Origin: Alistipes sp. | Lineage (GTDB): Bacteria; Bacteroidota; Bacteroidia; Bacteroidales; Rikenellaceae | Direction of reading: 5' to 3' | Assembly: GCA_017560305.1 (NCBI GenBank) | Contig: JAFYOF010000127.1 | Span: forward strand, 1 to 41,312 | Length of the DNA stretch: 41,312 nt | Part shown: one piece after another, positions 22,399 through 31,918 of the stretch | How positions within the stretch are numbered: the first letter of the stretch is position 1 | How the letters are laid out: every line of letters begins with the position of its first letter | The notes under the pieces: model-generated | Database searches by the model: none | What the model was told of the DNA's origin: nothing | Seen by the model: the letters and a program-made list of their open reading frames with translations, nothing else | Translations under genes and position numbers: made by a program

Positions 22399-23511
22399 TT
22401 ACTCTTTCACTTTGTTATATATTTCAATGCAATTGTCAATCATCTTCTCATAGGTGAAGACCTGCTCATAACGCTTGCGCGCTCCCTCGCAGAACTGCGC
22501 GTAACGCTCCTGGTCGCCCGCAATCGCCACAAAGGCATCAGCCAGCGCCTTGTCATCGCAAGGTGGAACATTCAATCCCGACTCGCCGTGAGCATTCACC
22601 CAGTGCGTACCCGAGCCCTCGATGGTTGTCGCCACCACTGGCTTGCCGCACGACATAGCCTCAATCTGCACGATACCAAATGCCTCGGTCTTTGACACCG
22701 AACTCAGACAGAAGATATCGCAAGCGGCGTAATAAGACTCAAGGTCAGCATCCTCGATGAAGCCAAGCAACTTGACCTTCTCGCCCAGCTGCGCTGCATC
22801 AATCTGCGCCTGCAACTTCTCCCTCAGCGGGCCCGTACCGCCAATGAGCACGATATAATCCTCGGGCAAATGCGCCGCCGACTTGATGAGATACTCAAAT
22901 CCCTTGTACTCCACCAGACGACCCAGCGAGAAGATAATCTTCTTGCCCTTGTACTCCTCACGGAAGCGGTTTGGCTTGCCCACCATACCATCGCAAGGGT
23001 AGACACCGATAGGCAGATAGGTCACCTTATGCTGCACCTTCGACAGGAAGTTCGACTCCTTGATATAGACCGGCGTAGTGCCCACAACGATGTCGGCACG
23101 CTCCAGCAACCAGTTCTGGAATGGCTTGAACAACTTTATCAGGTGCTTCTGCTTGATGATGTCGCTGTGCCAGTGCAACACAACCTTACCCTCATAACCC
23201 GACATATAGAGCGCCATACACGCCATAGGGTCGGGATGATGGATGTGGATAATATCGTACTTATGGTTGTTCTTGTATAACTTCTGAATCATATTTGGCG
23301 ATATCATCGTCGCGGCATACTTCGCCAGCGCACCGCAACAAATCAATCGGGCATTGTTGTTGAGTTTCTTGGTGTAACTGCGTCCCTCAACCGCCGCACA
23401 CATCATATCGCACTTGATGCCTCGCTCCGACAATCCCAATGTCAAATCGTACATCACCTTCTCTACCCCACCACCGATGGGATAGAATTTTCCCAACTGA
23501 AGAATCCTCAT
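22399..23511 (-). CDS. GT4 family glycosyltransferase
   Basis: A GT-B fold glycosyltransferase of 370 residues acting on the cytoplasmic face. It opens FYPIGGGVEKVMYDLTLGL (donor/acceptor N-domain glycine loop), has the C-domain FSLGRLVEYKGFEYLI, and the GT4 EX7E motif in SKTEAFGIVQIEAMSCGKPVVAT (about 285-307). Its ATG abuts the stop of the preceding GT4 gene, so they are translationally coupled. The sugar and linkage are not deducible. GC-rich codon use matches the flanking conserved part of the locus rather than the AT-rich core. Confidence 0.9.
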   Translation of the reverse strand: MRILQLGKFYPIGGGVEKVMYDLTLGLSERGIKCDMMCAAVEGRSYTKKLNNNARLICCGALAKYAATMISPNMIQKLYKNNHKYDIIHIHHPDPMACMALYMSGYEGKVVLHWHSDIIKQKHLIKLFKPFQNWLLERADIVVGTTPVYIKESNFLSKVQHKVTYLPIGVYPCDGMVGKPNRFREEYKGKKIIFSLGRLVEYKGFEYLIKSAAHLPEDYIVLIGGTGPLREKLQAQIDAAQLGEKVKLLGFIEDADLESYYAACDIFCLSSVSKTEAFGIVQIEAMSCGKPVVATTIEGSGTHWVNAHGESGLNVPPCDDKALADAFVAIAGDQERYAQFCEGARKRYEQVFTYEKMIDNCIEIYNKVKE

Positions 23512-24753
23512 TTACTCTTTGTTTGATATCATTTGCTCGTACAAATCCAGATACTCTGCATAGCACTTGTTCTTGTCGAAGTGCTCCTCAGCAAAGGCTC
23601 TGCAACCTGCACGATAATACTCTTTTCCCTGTCGCTCAATGCCTCTCACTGCTTCCAACAGACCTTTTACATCACCCTGCTCGACAATCACTCCCGTCTG
23701 AGGCGTGATAGCCTCAACACTACCCCCCGTGCGGTAAGTCACCACAGGCGTACCACAGGCTATCGCCTCGAGGTTTACCGTAGGATAGTTGTCCTGCCAA
23801 GTGGGGTTCACAAATACATCCGCCACCGAATACAACTGCGCCAACTGCTCAACACTCTCGGTGCGGGCAATGCCTACGATGTTGGCGGGAAGCGTCTGCT
23901 TCTGCTTCTCGTCAATGCCGACAAGCACAATCACCTCACCTTCGCCAATCATCCTGCTCATCTGCATAAAGTCATCCCAGCCCTTCTCCTTGCTCCAGAT
24001 ACTCGCCACGCCGAGAATGATATGCTTACCCGCAGGTATGCCATAGTTCTCCTTTATCTCCGTGCCATCAATCGGGCGGAACAGATTCAAATCAATACCG
24101 TTGTGAATGACCTGGGAGTTACGCTCACCCAGGAATGAGTTTCGCATCTCATTCTGAATCCAGTTCGACACGGGCACAATCTTCATCAAGTGATTCGGCA
24201 CAGATGTAAACGCCTGCAACTTCTCCTGATAGTTCCTCGCCGAGCGGTCCACAAACCAACTAGATGGGAACCTGCGCTGCTGCGGGCAATCGCCACAACC
24301 GCTACGCCACTTATCGCAACCCGCCGAGGAGTAGTAATAGCAATGTCCCGTATAGAGCCAGCAATCGTGCACGGTCCAGATAACGGGAATCCCGCTCTTT
24401 GAAAGGTAGTCGAAAAGTATCTTGTAGTTAAGGAAATAACCATGGATGTTGTGGATGTGAATTACATCTGGCTGCAGACTCTTTATCTGTTCGACAAACT
24501 CGCGTGTCGCCGCATCCGACGCAAGACCGTGGCGGTCCAGCAGACGCGTCATCACTCCGTGCCACACAACACTCAACTTATTTCCTACGGGCAAAATATT
24601 TGATTTCGACTCTTTAACGCCATCACGACCCTTGCTGTATGCGATATAGCTCTCCCAGCCATTGCGCATCGCCAAGTCACCTATCTCCTGCATAATTCTA
24701 CCCGTTGAGGTAGAGTTGCGGATTACGGGGTTAATTTGTAGCAGTCGTTTCAT
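23512..24753 (-). CDS. GT4 family glycosyltransferase, WcaC-like
   Basis: A 413-residue GT-B enzyme. The N-domain contains VIHIHNIHGYFLNYKILFDYL and a Cys/His-rich VHDCWLYTGHCYYYSSAGCDKWRSGC segment typical of the WcaC/colanic-acid-like GT4 group. The C-domain has LGVASIWSKEKGWDDF and an EX7E-type motif in YPTVNLEAIACGTPVVTY. It overlaps the upstream GT4 gene by 23 bases. Its exact donor is unknown. Confidence 0.9.
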   Translation of the reverse strand: MKRLLQINPVIRNSTSTGRIMQEIGDLAMRNGWESYIAYSKGRDGVKESKSNILPVGNKLSVVWHGVMTRLLDRHGLASDAATREFVEQIKSLQPDVIHIHNIHGYFLNYKILFDYLSKSGIPVIWTVHDCWLYTGHCYYYSSAGCDKWRSGCGDCPQQRRFPSSWFVDRSARNYQEKLQAFTSVPNHLMKIVPVSNWIQNEMRNSFLGERNSQVIHNGIDLNLFRPIDGTEIKENYGIPAGKHIILGVASIWSKEKGWDDFMQMSRMIGEGEVIVLVGIDEKQKQTLPANIVGIARTESVEQLAQLYSVADVFVNPTWQDNYPTVNLEAIACGTPVVTYRTGGSVEAITPQTGVIVEQGDVKGLLEAVRGIERQGKEYYRAGCRAFAEEHFDKNKCYAEYLDLYEQMISNKE

Positions 24754-25891
24754 TTTCGTTCTTCAATGCCAGAAAAAGGTCATACCACATCTGCATCACC
24801 TTTTCCTCATCATATTTTTGGGTTATCTTCTTCGCCTCGACAGACAGACGCACTCTGTACTCATCATCCAACATCACGCTCTTCATCGCCTCTGCGAGGG
24901 CTTCGATGTCGCCCTCGGGGACAAGCACACCATTGCGGTCAGTTGTAATGATATCCTTCGGGCCACACTTATAATCAAAAGTCACCACAGGCAGACCATA
25001 CGCCATCGCCTCAATCATCACCATCGGCAGACCCTCATAGTGAGAACTCATCACAAGCAGCGAACTCTCCGAGTACTCCTTGCCGATATTGTTTGTTGGC
25101 GCATTCACGGCAGTCACATCAGCAATACCGCGCTGCAAAATCATCTCATTAAGCATCTGCTGCCACTCACCCTGACCAAAGATATCCAGTCGCCAATCCT
25201 TTAGACGAGGCTCCTTTGTCACGATATCCCACGCCTTGATCAAGCGGTCAAATCCCTTCTGATAGTCCAATCGGCCTACGGCAATCACTCGCTTCGACTT
25301 CACATCCGACATCTTGCCAACCACAACTTTCGCGGCATTGGGAATAACCTGAATATTGGGCAATGCGCCCCAATAGCCCTTATCCTCCTCGGTAAGGACC
25401 ACAAACTTATCAAATCGGCGCACCAAACGCTCATCCTGCCAGGTACGGAAACGGTCAAGCAAACCTATCACGCCACCGCGGTTGTACTGCAAACGGAAAA
25501 ACTTATTGAAATGCAACTCCAGGACCTTCTTGCTACCATCCTTGATATCAGGAATAAACGACGACTCCGAAGGGAAGAGTGACACAACAACATCCGCCTG
25601 CTCGCGCTTCAAAAACTCAGTCAACGCCTTTTTGTGCTGGCGACGCTTTTGGTAATATGTGAATATCTTCTTCACTGCACCCTCTGCATCACCCGCCGAG
25701 TAGTTCACACCCAAATCGACGATTTTCACGCCCTCGGGAAACGGATAAAAGGGAGGTCGCCCACTCTGATTCGTCGTCACAATGGTAATATCCCACCCAT
25801 AGCGCTCCTTCAGATATGTCACCTTATTCAGCAGCACACGCTCCATCCCCCCAGGGTTATATATCGAATGTATGCAGTAGATGAGTTTCAT
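24731..25891 (-). CDS. GT4 family glycosyltransferase
   Basis: A 386-residue GT-B enzyme that opens IYNPGGMERVLLNKVTYL and carries VIAVGRLDYQKGFDRLIKAW and SHYEGLPMVMIEAMAYGLPVVTF (EX7E region, about residues 280-300) in the C-domain. This resembles GT4 enzymes of O-antigen and capsule loci. It starts 2 bases after the acyltransferase stop and overlaps the next GT4 gene, so all belong to one transcript. Confidence 0.9.
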   Translation of the reverse strand: MKLIYCIHSIYNPGGMERVLLNKVTYLKERYGWDITIVTTNQSGRPPFYPFPEGVKIVDLGVNYSAGDAEGAVKKIFTYYQKRRQHKKALTEFLKREQADVVVSLFPSESSFIPDIKDGSKKVLELHFNKFFRLQYNRGGVIGLLDRFRTWQDERLVRRFDKFVVLTEEDKGYWGALPNIQVIPNAAKVVVGKMSDVKSKRVIAVGRLDYQKGFDRLIKAWDIVTKEPRLKDWRLDIFGQGEWQQMLNEMILQRGIADVTAVNAPTNNIGKEYSESSLLVMSSHYEGLPMVMIEAMAYGLPVVTFDYKCGPKDIITTDRNGVLVPEGDIEALAEAMKSVMLDDEYRVRLSVEAKKITQKYDEEKVMQMWYDLFLALKNENETTATN

Positions 25892-25893
25892 TA

Positions 25894-26895
25894 TTATCGA
25901 ATTAATTGAACTGCTTTACAAGTAATTAATTTCACAATCCACGCAAACACAACAGTAAGCAATAAAGTCAACGATGTAAAAATAGTTCTATTCTCAACTA
26001 TTCCCGCTATATGCATTAGATATAAAATTACCACCCCGTGACATAAATATACCTCATACGATATTTTACTCAGAAACATCAACAAATGCGAATGTCCCAA
26101 GACTTCAACTCGCAAAGAAGAGCAAAGTAAACTAAACATCACCGGAATAATCGCATATACTATGGAATAACAGATGATTGTTAATTGTGAAAATTTCGAA
26201 CCCAAGATATAACTGATACCTATTAATAACATTAATAATGGGACCGCTAGATATTTTACCGATGATTTTGATTGAGACCGCTCAATCAAACTATTCTCAA
26301 TCTTTGAATATATCAATCCTGACAAAAATGCCCATATAGAAATGTACCAACACCTTCCGAGATCCAAATTTGTTGCAATTAACACAAAAATAGTCGTTGC
26401 ACATCCTATAAATAATTCCAAATATTTTGTACTACAATACTTCGTTAAAACATAAAAACTTGTATACAAAAATAAAATTGCAACTATAAACCATCGTTCT
26501 CCATTGTTTTTCAAAACTCCGATTATATCTTGAGTCGCAGCTTCTCCGTTCAATATTATTTGACAAACAACAACTACTATGAATGGCAATAATATTCCAA
26601 GAAAAACCCGTTTGAAAAGAAATGAGTCTAAATATTTTGTTCCCTTCTCAGTTAACGATTTAGACAATCCATAACCCGACACAAATAAGAAGATAGAAAC
26701 TACAATCGCTCCCCAACTTTTAAATTGAGATAAGAATTCATATCCTACAGACAAATAAATATGATGTAGGATTATTATAACCGCAAGCACACCTCTCAAT
26801 GGTTCTATCTTCGCCTTGTCAAACTGCTTGATTCCATTGCCACCAAACAAAGAGGATATGTAAAGCAGTATTAATACTAACGCAAATGCTACCAT
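25894..26895 (-). CDS. acyltransferase 3 family membrane protein
   Basis: A multi-spanning protein of 333 residues with about ten hydrophobic segments, likely adding acetyl or another acyl group to the polysaccharide. Family features are RGVLAVIIILHHIYL near residues 34-48 with the conserved His pair region, and FLFVSGYGLSKS around 73-84. It is shorter than many relatives and begins with one extra hydrophobic helix. The ATG shares one base with the Wzy-like stop (TAATG). AT-rich compared with the downstream GT4 genes: the composition change falls close to this boundary. Confidence 0.85.
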   Translation of the reverse strand: MVAFALVLILLYISSLFGGNGIKQFDKAKIEPLRGVLAVIIILHHIYLSVGYEFLSQFKSWGAIVVSIFLFVSGYGLSKSLTEKGTKYLDSFLFKRVFLGILLPFIVVVVCQIILNGEAATQDIIGVLKNNGERWFIVAILFLYTSFYVLTKYCSTKYLELFIGCATTIFVLIATNLDLGRCWYISIWAFLSGLIYSKIENSLIERSQSKSSVKYLAVPLLMLLIGISYILGSKFSQLTIICYSIVYAIIPVMFSLLCSSLRVEVLGHSHLLMFLSKISYEVYLCHGVVILYLMHIAGIVENRTIFTSLTLLLTVVFAWIVKLITCKAVQLIR

Positions 26896-28199
26896 TATTC
26901 TATTTTAAGATTATCACAACAAGACAAGTCATAATCATTTTCTTCAGTAGTAACACACAAGAACAACGCAAACACCAAGAAGATATCAGTCGCAACCTTA
27001 AACCACAAAATAAAGTTTGCCAACAGCAATAACCAAAAGAGTAACGATTCTGTTCTAAATTTTCTAGAGCAAACTTGTGCATTTTTTATAAAATACAACA
27101 TAAAGGCTATCAGGCCGAGAATACCAAAATAGAATATAAATCGCAGATAACCAACATCTGTCCATTTATAGAATCCAGTCATTGTAGGACCTACATAATA
27201 TGGGTCTATCAAACTCGGGCCATCAAAATATCCATCACCTATAATCCAGGTCTTCGTTTTATCTGGGAAAACATACATATTCATCAACATATTGTTAGAA
27301 TGTACATCCCATTCACCTTTCTCAGCCAAAGAGAAGAAACCCTCAAATGCAAAACGCAGATCATCTTGAAATACGGGGCTAGTATTATAACGATAAATAA
27401 CCAACGGAAGCGTGATCAATAAGACCAATGCAAATTTCTTCCATACATATGAGTAATCAGTATATAGTTTTAAACGAAATACTCCACTCTTCGCCAGCCA
27501 ATAAACTAAAGCGAGGATAACTCCCATCGTAGTTGTTCGTGATATCATATTTCCAGCAATGGAGATGTAGATAAACGCAACCAGATAGAGCCAAATATAT
27601 TTCATCGCCACTTTATCTTCCTTCAAAGATGTAATATAGGCAATCATCACCAAAATTGCGGCAAAACGAGAACCTGCGACATCTAGTGCGCAACCAATGC
27701 CATAAAGACGGCTCTCATTCTTTCCCATATGACCGCCACTACCCAAAAAACTATCCACAAAACCCTTCACCAAAGGATAAGAGTCAATCAATAGAGCTAT
27801 GGTACACTGTGCTACGCATATAGCAATAAGATAGTTACAAATAAGTTTCACTGACACATATCCATGCACTTTGCGCATAAGCGACACCGCCACATAGGCT
27901 CCACTCAACCACACCCACATTGAGACAATGTAGGATGCGTAGGTATAATCTGGAGTTTCATTATAGGTCACCGAAATCAAGCCCATCAACGACACCAATG
28001 CCGCAAACACCGACAAGACAAATATATCCTTACTCAACACAGAGTTACGCGCCTTACTCAACTGCACTCCGAGCAACACCAAACCGAATCCCGCCATAAT
28101 CATCTTGGTGTTGAACCCAGGCAAAAAGGTGAACTCGAATGGGAAAAAGTAAAAACTTGTTATTATCGCAGTAAATATGATGGAGATATACTTTGCCAT
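26895..28199 (-). CDS. wzy: Wzy-like polysaccharide polymerase
   Basis: An inner-membrane polymerase that joins lipid-linked repeat units in the periplasm. The 434-residue product has about eleven hydrophobic segments and a long hydrophilic loop around residues 275-340 (VFQDDLRFAFEGFF ... VGPTMTGFYKWTDVG), the usual layout of Wzy/O-antigen ligase-type proteins, whose sequences are poorly conserved. The assignment rests on topology plus its place between glycosyltransferase genes in a locus that has Wzx, Wza and Wzc but no other polymerase. Confidence 0.82.
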   Translation of the reverse strand: MAKYISIIFTAIITSFYFFPFEFTFLPGFNTKMIMAGFGLVLLGVQLSKARNSVLSKDIFVLSVFAALVSLMGLISVTYNETPDYTYASYIVSMWVWLSGAYVAVSLMRKVHGYVSVKLICNYLIAICVAQCTIALLIDSYPLVKGFVDSFLGSGGHMGKNESRLYGIGCALDVAGSRFAAILVMIAYITSLKEDKVAMKYIWLYLVAFIYISIAGNMISRTTTMGVILALVYWLAKSGVFRLKLYTDYSYVWKKFALVLLITLPLVIYRYNTSPVFQDDLRFAFEGFFSLAEKGEWDVHSNNMLMNMYVFPDKTKTWIIGDGYFDGPSLIDPYYVGPTMTGFYKWTDVGYLRFIFYFGILGLIAFMLYFIKNAQVCSRKFRTESLLFWLLLLANFILWFKVATDIFLVFALFLCVTTEENDYDLSCCDNLKIE

Positions 28200-28201
28200 C
28201 G

Positions 28202-29182
28202 TTATCTATATATTATTCCGTAAATGAATTTTATCACTAGCCTATAATACAACCTCAGCAGCCAATATTGCTTTGCCGCCGCCCAACGCTGTATCAATAC
28301 CGTGCGAAATGGCTGATCGGGATTTTGTCCAATGAAGGCATTGGATTCAGGAAACCACTCCTGCCACATTTGAAAATCGCTCTTCTTATCAGAAATCAAC
28401 AATGGAAGTTTGAGTGTCAGTTTCAACTGATTCAAATTCTTCAGGAACTGCTCCTTGCCTGACGTCTTCAAGTATCGCTCTAACTCCTCTACATTAGTCG
28501 TCACCTGTCCGCTATATGCCGAGAAGTTCTTTGTCATTGCATTCGAGTTTGTCTGGATGTAATAATACAGAGGACGATGGATGATCGACACCTTGCCTGC
28601 CGCCAACAATATCTTCATCATCACCATCATATCCTCTCCCATATTAGCCTTGGGGATAAATCGGAATGACTGCGCCTCAAAAAGGTCTCGACGAACCATA
28701 AACAGCCACAGATTCCACCTCATCACGCCATTGCACATCTTTTCAAACGCCTCGACACCAGTTGTCACATCTGGCTGCACCATATGGCGAGCGTTATTCT
28801 CGAATGTCAAGTTCCACTCGCAACCAACAATATCACAACCTTGCTCTTTCGCTCTATCATACATCATCTGCAATGCATCCGCATCACAATAGTCATCCGC
28901 ATCAAGGAAATATATATATTCACCCTGAGCATTATCAAGACCCGTATTACGAGCTGCAGCAGCACCTTGATTCTGCGAGTGAGAGATAATCTTCACCTCA
29001 ACATCCTCTCTCTTATGACACTCCAACGCTCGGTTCAACTCCTTCAAAGAGTTATCCTTGCAACAATCGTCAACAAAGATGACCTCAAAACCCTTGAGGG
29101 TCTGCCCCATTAACGACTGCACCGAGCGAGCGATGACCGCCTCTACATTATATATCGGGACAATTACCGAAACCTTTGCCAT
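28202..29182 (-). CDS. GT2 family glycosyltransferase
   Basis: A 326-residue GT-A enzyme: VSVIVPIYNVEAVIARSVQSL at the N-terminus, the nucleotide-binding FVDDCCKDNS near residues 36-45, and the metal-binding DXD region YFLDADDYCD near 92-101. C-terminal half is positively charged and may contact the membrane. It lies 6 bases after the next GT2 gene and 2 bases before wzy. The sugar is unknown. Confidence 0.9.
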   Translation of the reverse strand: MAKVSVIVPIYNVEAVIARSVQSLMGQTLKGFEVIFVDDCCKDNSLKELNRALECHKREDVEVKIISHSQNQGAAAARNTGLDNAQGEYIYFLDADDYCDADALQMMYDRAKEQGCDIVGCEWNLTFENNARHMVQPDVTTGVEAFEKMCNGVMRWNLWLFMVRRDLFEAQSFRFIPKANMGEDMMVMMKILLAAGKVSIIHRPLYYYIQTNSNAMTKNFSAYSGQVTTNVEELERYLKTSGKEQFLKNLNQLKLTLKLPLLISDKKSDFQMWQEWFPESNAFIGQNPDQPFRTVLIQRWAAAKQYWLLRLYYRLVIKFIYGIIYR

Positions 29183-29188
29183 CGTTTT

Positions 29189-30217
29189 CTAACCCCAAAT
29201 AGCACCATCTACCTTGTGACCTCGAAGTCTGTACAAGAGCAGATAGAATAATTTTTTATACGCTTTACCCAATGCTTCGGGTAAATGATAGTGAAAATCT
29301 CGAACGAGATATGGTAAACTTATTACACCTCGACGATAGGCCTCCAATGGTTTGATATACACCTGACGGCAAAATCTTGGATACGCCATCTTGTAGAGGT
29401 CATACTCTCCTTTCTGAATCAAAGAGTACATTATTCCGCATTTCTTACCCTCTATCACACAATACTCATCTGCACCATTTTGACGACCCTCTGCCTTTAC
29501 AAATGCCACAATCTCATCGAACACATCCAGATAAATACGCAAGTCCTTCTCAATTGACATACTTGTCATAATCGAAGCACCTCGCACATAATAGTTATAT
29601 AGAGGTTTTTTTACTACATACATACTCTGCGCCTTGCATGCCACCTGAAAGTTCCACAACACATCCTCGTGAATCAAGCCCTCCTTGAAATAGAGACTGT
29701 TCTCCATCAAGAATTGCCTGCGGCACAACTTATTCCACGCCATCACATACCACTTTCCTGCGGCATAGGCGCTTATAATCTCCTTGTTTGACCCAAGCAA
29801 CCCCTCATCAAGCGACAAAGGCAAGTAACCGCCATCACCAACAACCCGATAGTCGCCGATAACTACATCCTTCTCCCCATCCTTCAATGGCGCAACCAAA
29901 GATTCAATACACTCCGACACAATATCATCATCGCTATCCAAGAAATAGATGTAATCACCTGTCGCTGCAGCCAATCCCGTATTTCTCGCTGCTGAGAGGC
30001 CTCGATTACGCTCGTGATGGAGAATTGTGCAACTGAAATCTTCGTTTTCCGCAATCAAACGCTCCAATATCGATATGCTATCATCTGCGCCACAATCATC
30101 AACAAACAGAACTTCAAGATTTCTGTAAGTCTGATTCTTAATTGACTCCCAACATCGCTCAATATACACTGCGACATTGTAAACGGGAACTATAATACTA
30201 ATTTTAGGAGCGTACAT
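29189..30217 (-). CDS. GT2 family glycosyltransferase
   Basis: A 342-residue GT-A enzyme opening KISIIVPVYNVAVYIERCWESI, with FVDDCGADDS and the DXD region YFLDSDDDIV. It overlaps the GT32 gene by 14 bases. Its N-terminal half is similar in layout to the adjacent GT2 but the C-terminal half differs, implying a different acceptor. Confidence 0.9.
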   Translation of the reverse strand: MYAPKISIIVPVYNVAVYIERCWESIKNQTYRNLEVLFVDDCGADDSISILERLIAENEDFSCTILHHERNRGLSAARNTGLAAATGDYIYFLDSDDDIVSECIESLVAPLKDGEKDVVIGDYRVVGDGGYLPLSLDEGLLGSNKEIISAYAAGKWYVMAWNKLCRRQFLMENSLYFKEGLIHEDVLWNFQVACKAQSMYVVKKPLYNYYVRGASIMTSMSIEKDLRIYLDVFDEIVAFVKAEGRQNGADEYCVIEGKKCGIMYSLIQKGEYDLYKMAYPRFCRQVYIKPLEAYRRGVISLPYLVRDFHYHLPEALGKAYKKLFYLLLYRLRGHKVDGAIWG

Positions 30218-30932
30218 TTTTTATCAACCTTATGATTCGTTCTTTAGTTGAAGCTATCTTCGCGATTGTCTTATTAGAGAAAAACACAGACAAGAATCGA
30301 GTCAATGGAGAATGCCAAGTCCCCGAAAAGTGGTGAACAACGACGGTATTATTTGTAATATTATATTCACCTGTATTCCACGATTTCGGACTAAAATACT
30401 CTGATGGATAAATCTCCACATCTCCAACCCTCTGCTTTGCTCCGCCAACTTGCAACCCTCGTTGTAAAAAGTATTGTGTCACATACTCAACATTGGTGGT
30501 CAAATCCATTCGTCCATTCGCAACAAATGTTCTACTTTCGTATTCAGCCATCAGTTCTTTTATCCACAATGCACCTGGGGCAGATGCAATAAACGCTGTG
30601 GACAACCTATCCCCACACTCAAAACCTATAAGTGCACTATGATACAAGAAAGAATCCAATGACTTAACGACCTCGACATCGGTATCCATATATACACCTC
30701 CACATGTCTGCAAAGCATAGAGTCTAACATAATCTGAAACAAACGCAAACTTTTTACACTCGTACGCCTGCTGCACATAAATAGGCGCCTGTGCAATATC
30801 AAACTCTTTCTCTGTCCAAACCATCAACTGATAATCCGGCAATTTATTCTGCCAATTTGCTATATATCGCCTTACAGACTGAGGCATTTGCGAACCTCCA
30901 AACCAACAACAATGTATTATTTTTGGAATCAT
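30204..30932 (-). CDS. GT32 family (OCH1-like) glycosyltransferase
   Basis: A 242-residue glycosyltransferase with the sugar-binding DXD-type motif. It opens IPKIIHCCWFGGSQMPQSV, has AFVSDYVRLYALQTCGGVYMDTDVEV (about 63-88) carrying the DTD motif, and a late HHFSGTWHSPLTR segment common to bacterial capsular GT32 enzymes. It starts 3 bases after the preceding GT2 stop. Donor unknown, often galactose or mannose type in relatives. Confidence 0.88.
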   Translation of the reverse strand: MIPKIIHCCWFGGSQMPQSVRRYIANWQNKLPDYQLMVWTEKEFDIAQAPIYVQQAYECKKFAFVSDYVRLYALQTCGGVYMDTDVEVVKSLDSFLYHSALIGFECGDRLSTAFIASAPGALWIKELMAEYESRTFVANGRMDLTTNVEYVTQYFLQRGLQVGGAKQRVGDVEIYPSEYFSPKSWNTGEYNITNNTVVVHHFSGTWHSPLTRFLSVFFSNKTIAKIASTKERIIRLIKNVRS

Positions 30933-30935
30933 CTC

Positions 30936-31898
30936 CTATTTAATTATATTCAAATATACCAACGCATCCTTAATACCTTGAAAGAATGCGTTACTCTGCT
31001 TCTTATTACCCAAAACTCGCATCAAAGCATATTTCAAAGCCTGTATTCCAAAGGCATACGCCAAACAAACAACCGCCCAAATACGCTTCAATACAGACTC
31101 CTCCGAGCAATATATAAACCTATACCAAAATATAAGTTTGTTTCTATACTCCGAATAAATCAATCGCGCTATACGATCATCAGAATTTGCAGTCGCACTT
31201 CCCGCATCCAGGTGCACTATTCCGCTATCAAATGAGGTCAGGACTTTTAACCCACACTTATGCATCTTGTAAAACATCACCTGATCATCTGGCAAGGCGT
31301 AAGGCGTCTCATCCAACCACAGCTCTTCGGGATAATTTATCTTTAAGAAATCTTCTTTGCTACAAAGAAAGCAATTTCCAGCATTTGTCTGCGACTCATA
31401 CACCGCCCTGGTCGGGTTATTGTTGTATGAAAAACCTGCAGTAGGGAGTACTTTGAACGCCCATCTGTCATCCTTCCCAAATCGGCAAACCTCTTTACCT
31501 ATCAAAGACATTCGTAATTTTGCCGACAGCGCAACTTTATGATTCAAGAAAGTACACGGAGCAATAACCTGCGCTGATTCCGCTGCCATCTCATTGAACA
31601 AATGCTCAACTGCTGTCGGAGGCAGATAAACATCGTCATCCAAAAAGAGAATGTAATCAGTGGTCACCTCGTCATATGGCAACGCACGCTGCGCTACCAT
31701 TCCCTTCTTGACATAGACATATTTCTCTATACCTATAGTCTCATGAGGCAACGGATAACCCTCTGCTATATATACAATTATCTCCGATGGCGGACAAGTT
31801 TGCGCCTTCAAGGAATCCAGCGTCTGCTGATACTTCTCTCCTGCGCGTCCCAATGTACGAATAACTGCGGTGTAGGTCATATTTTCAAAAGAATTCAT
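30936..31898 (-). CDS. GT2 family glycosyltransferase
   Basis: A GT-A enzyme with a DXD-type LFLDDDVYLP and a following AQVIAPCTFLNHK region. The open frame reaches 32006, but that would overlap the acyltransferase gene and gives a non-family N-terminus. ATG 31898 (MNSFENMTYTAVIRTLGR) is chosen; ATG 31880 (MTYTAVIRTLG) and ATG 31907 are alternatives. C-terminal section with hydrophobic stretches (CLAYAFGIQALKYALM) suggests membrane association. Confidence 0.82.
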   Translation of the reverse strand: MNSFENMTYTAVIRTLGRAGEKYQQTLDSLKAQTCPPSEIIVYIAEGYPLPHETIGIEKYVYVKKGMVAQRALPYDEVTTDYILFLDDDVYLPPTAVEHLFNEMAAESAQVIAPCTFLNHKVALSAKLRMSLIGKEVCRFGKDDRWAFKVLPTAGFSYNNNPTRAVYESQTNAGNCFLCSKEDFLKINYPEELWLDETPYALPDDQVMFYKMHKCGLKVLTSFDSGIVHLDAGSATANSDDRIARLIYSEYRNKLIFWYRFIYCSEESVLKRIWAVVCLAYAFGIQALKYALMRVLGNKKQSNAFFQGIKDALVYLNIIK

Positions 31899-31918
31899 TA
31901 CCAACATATCCTTTGCGC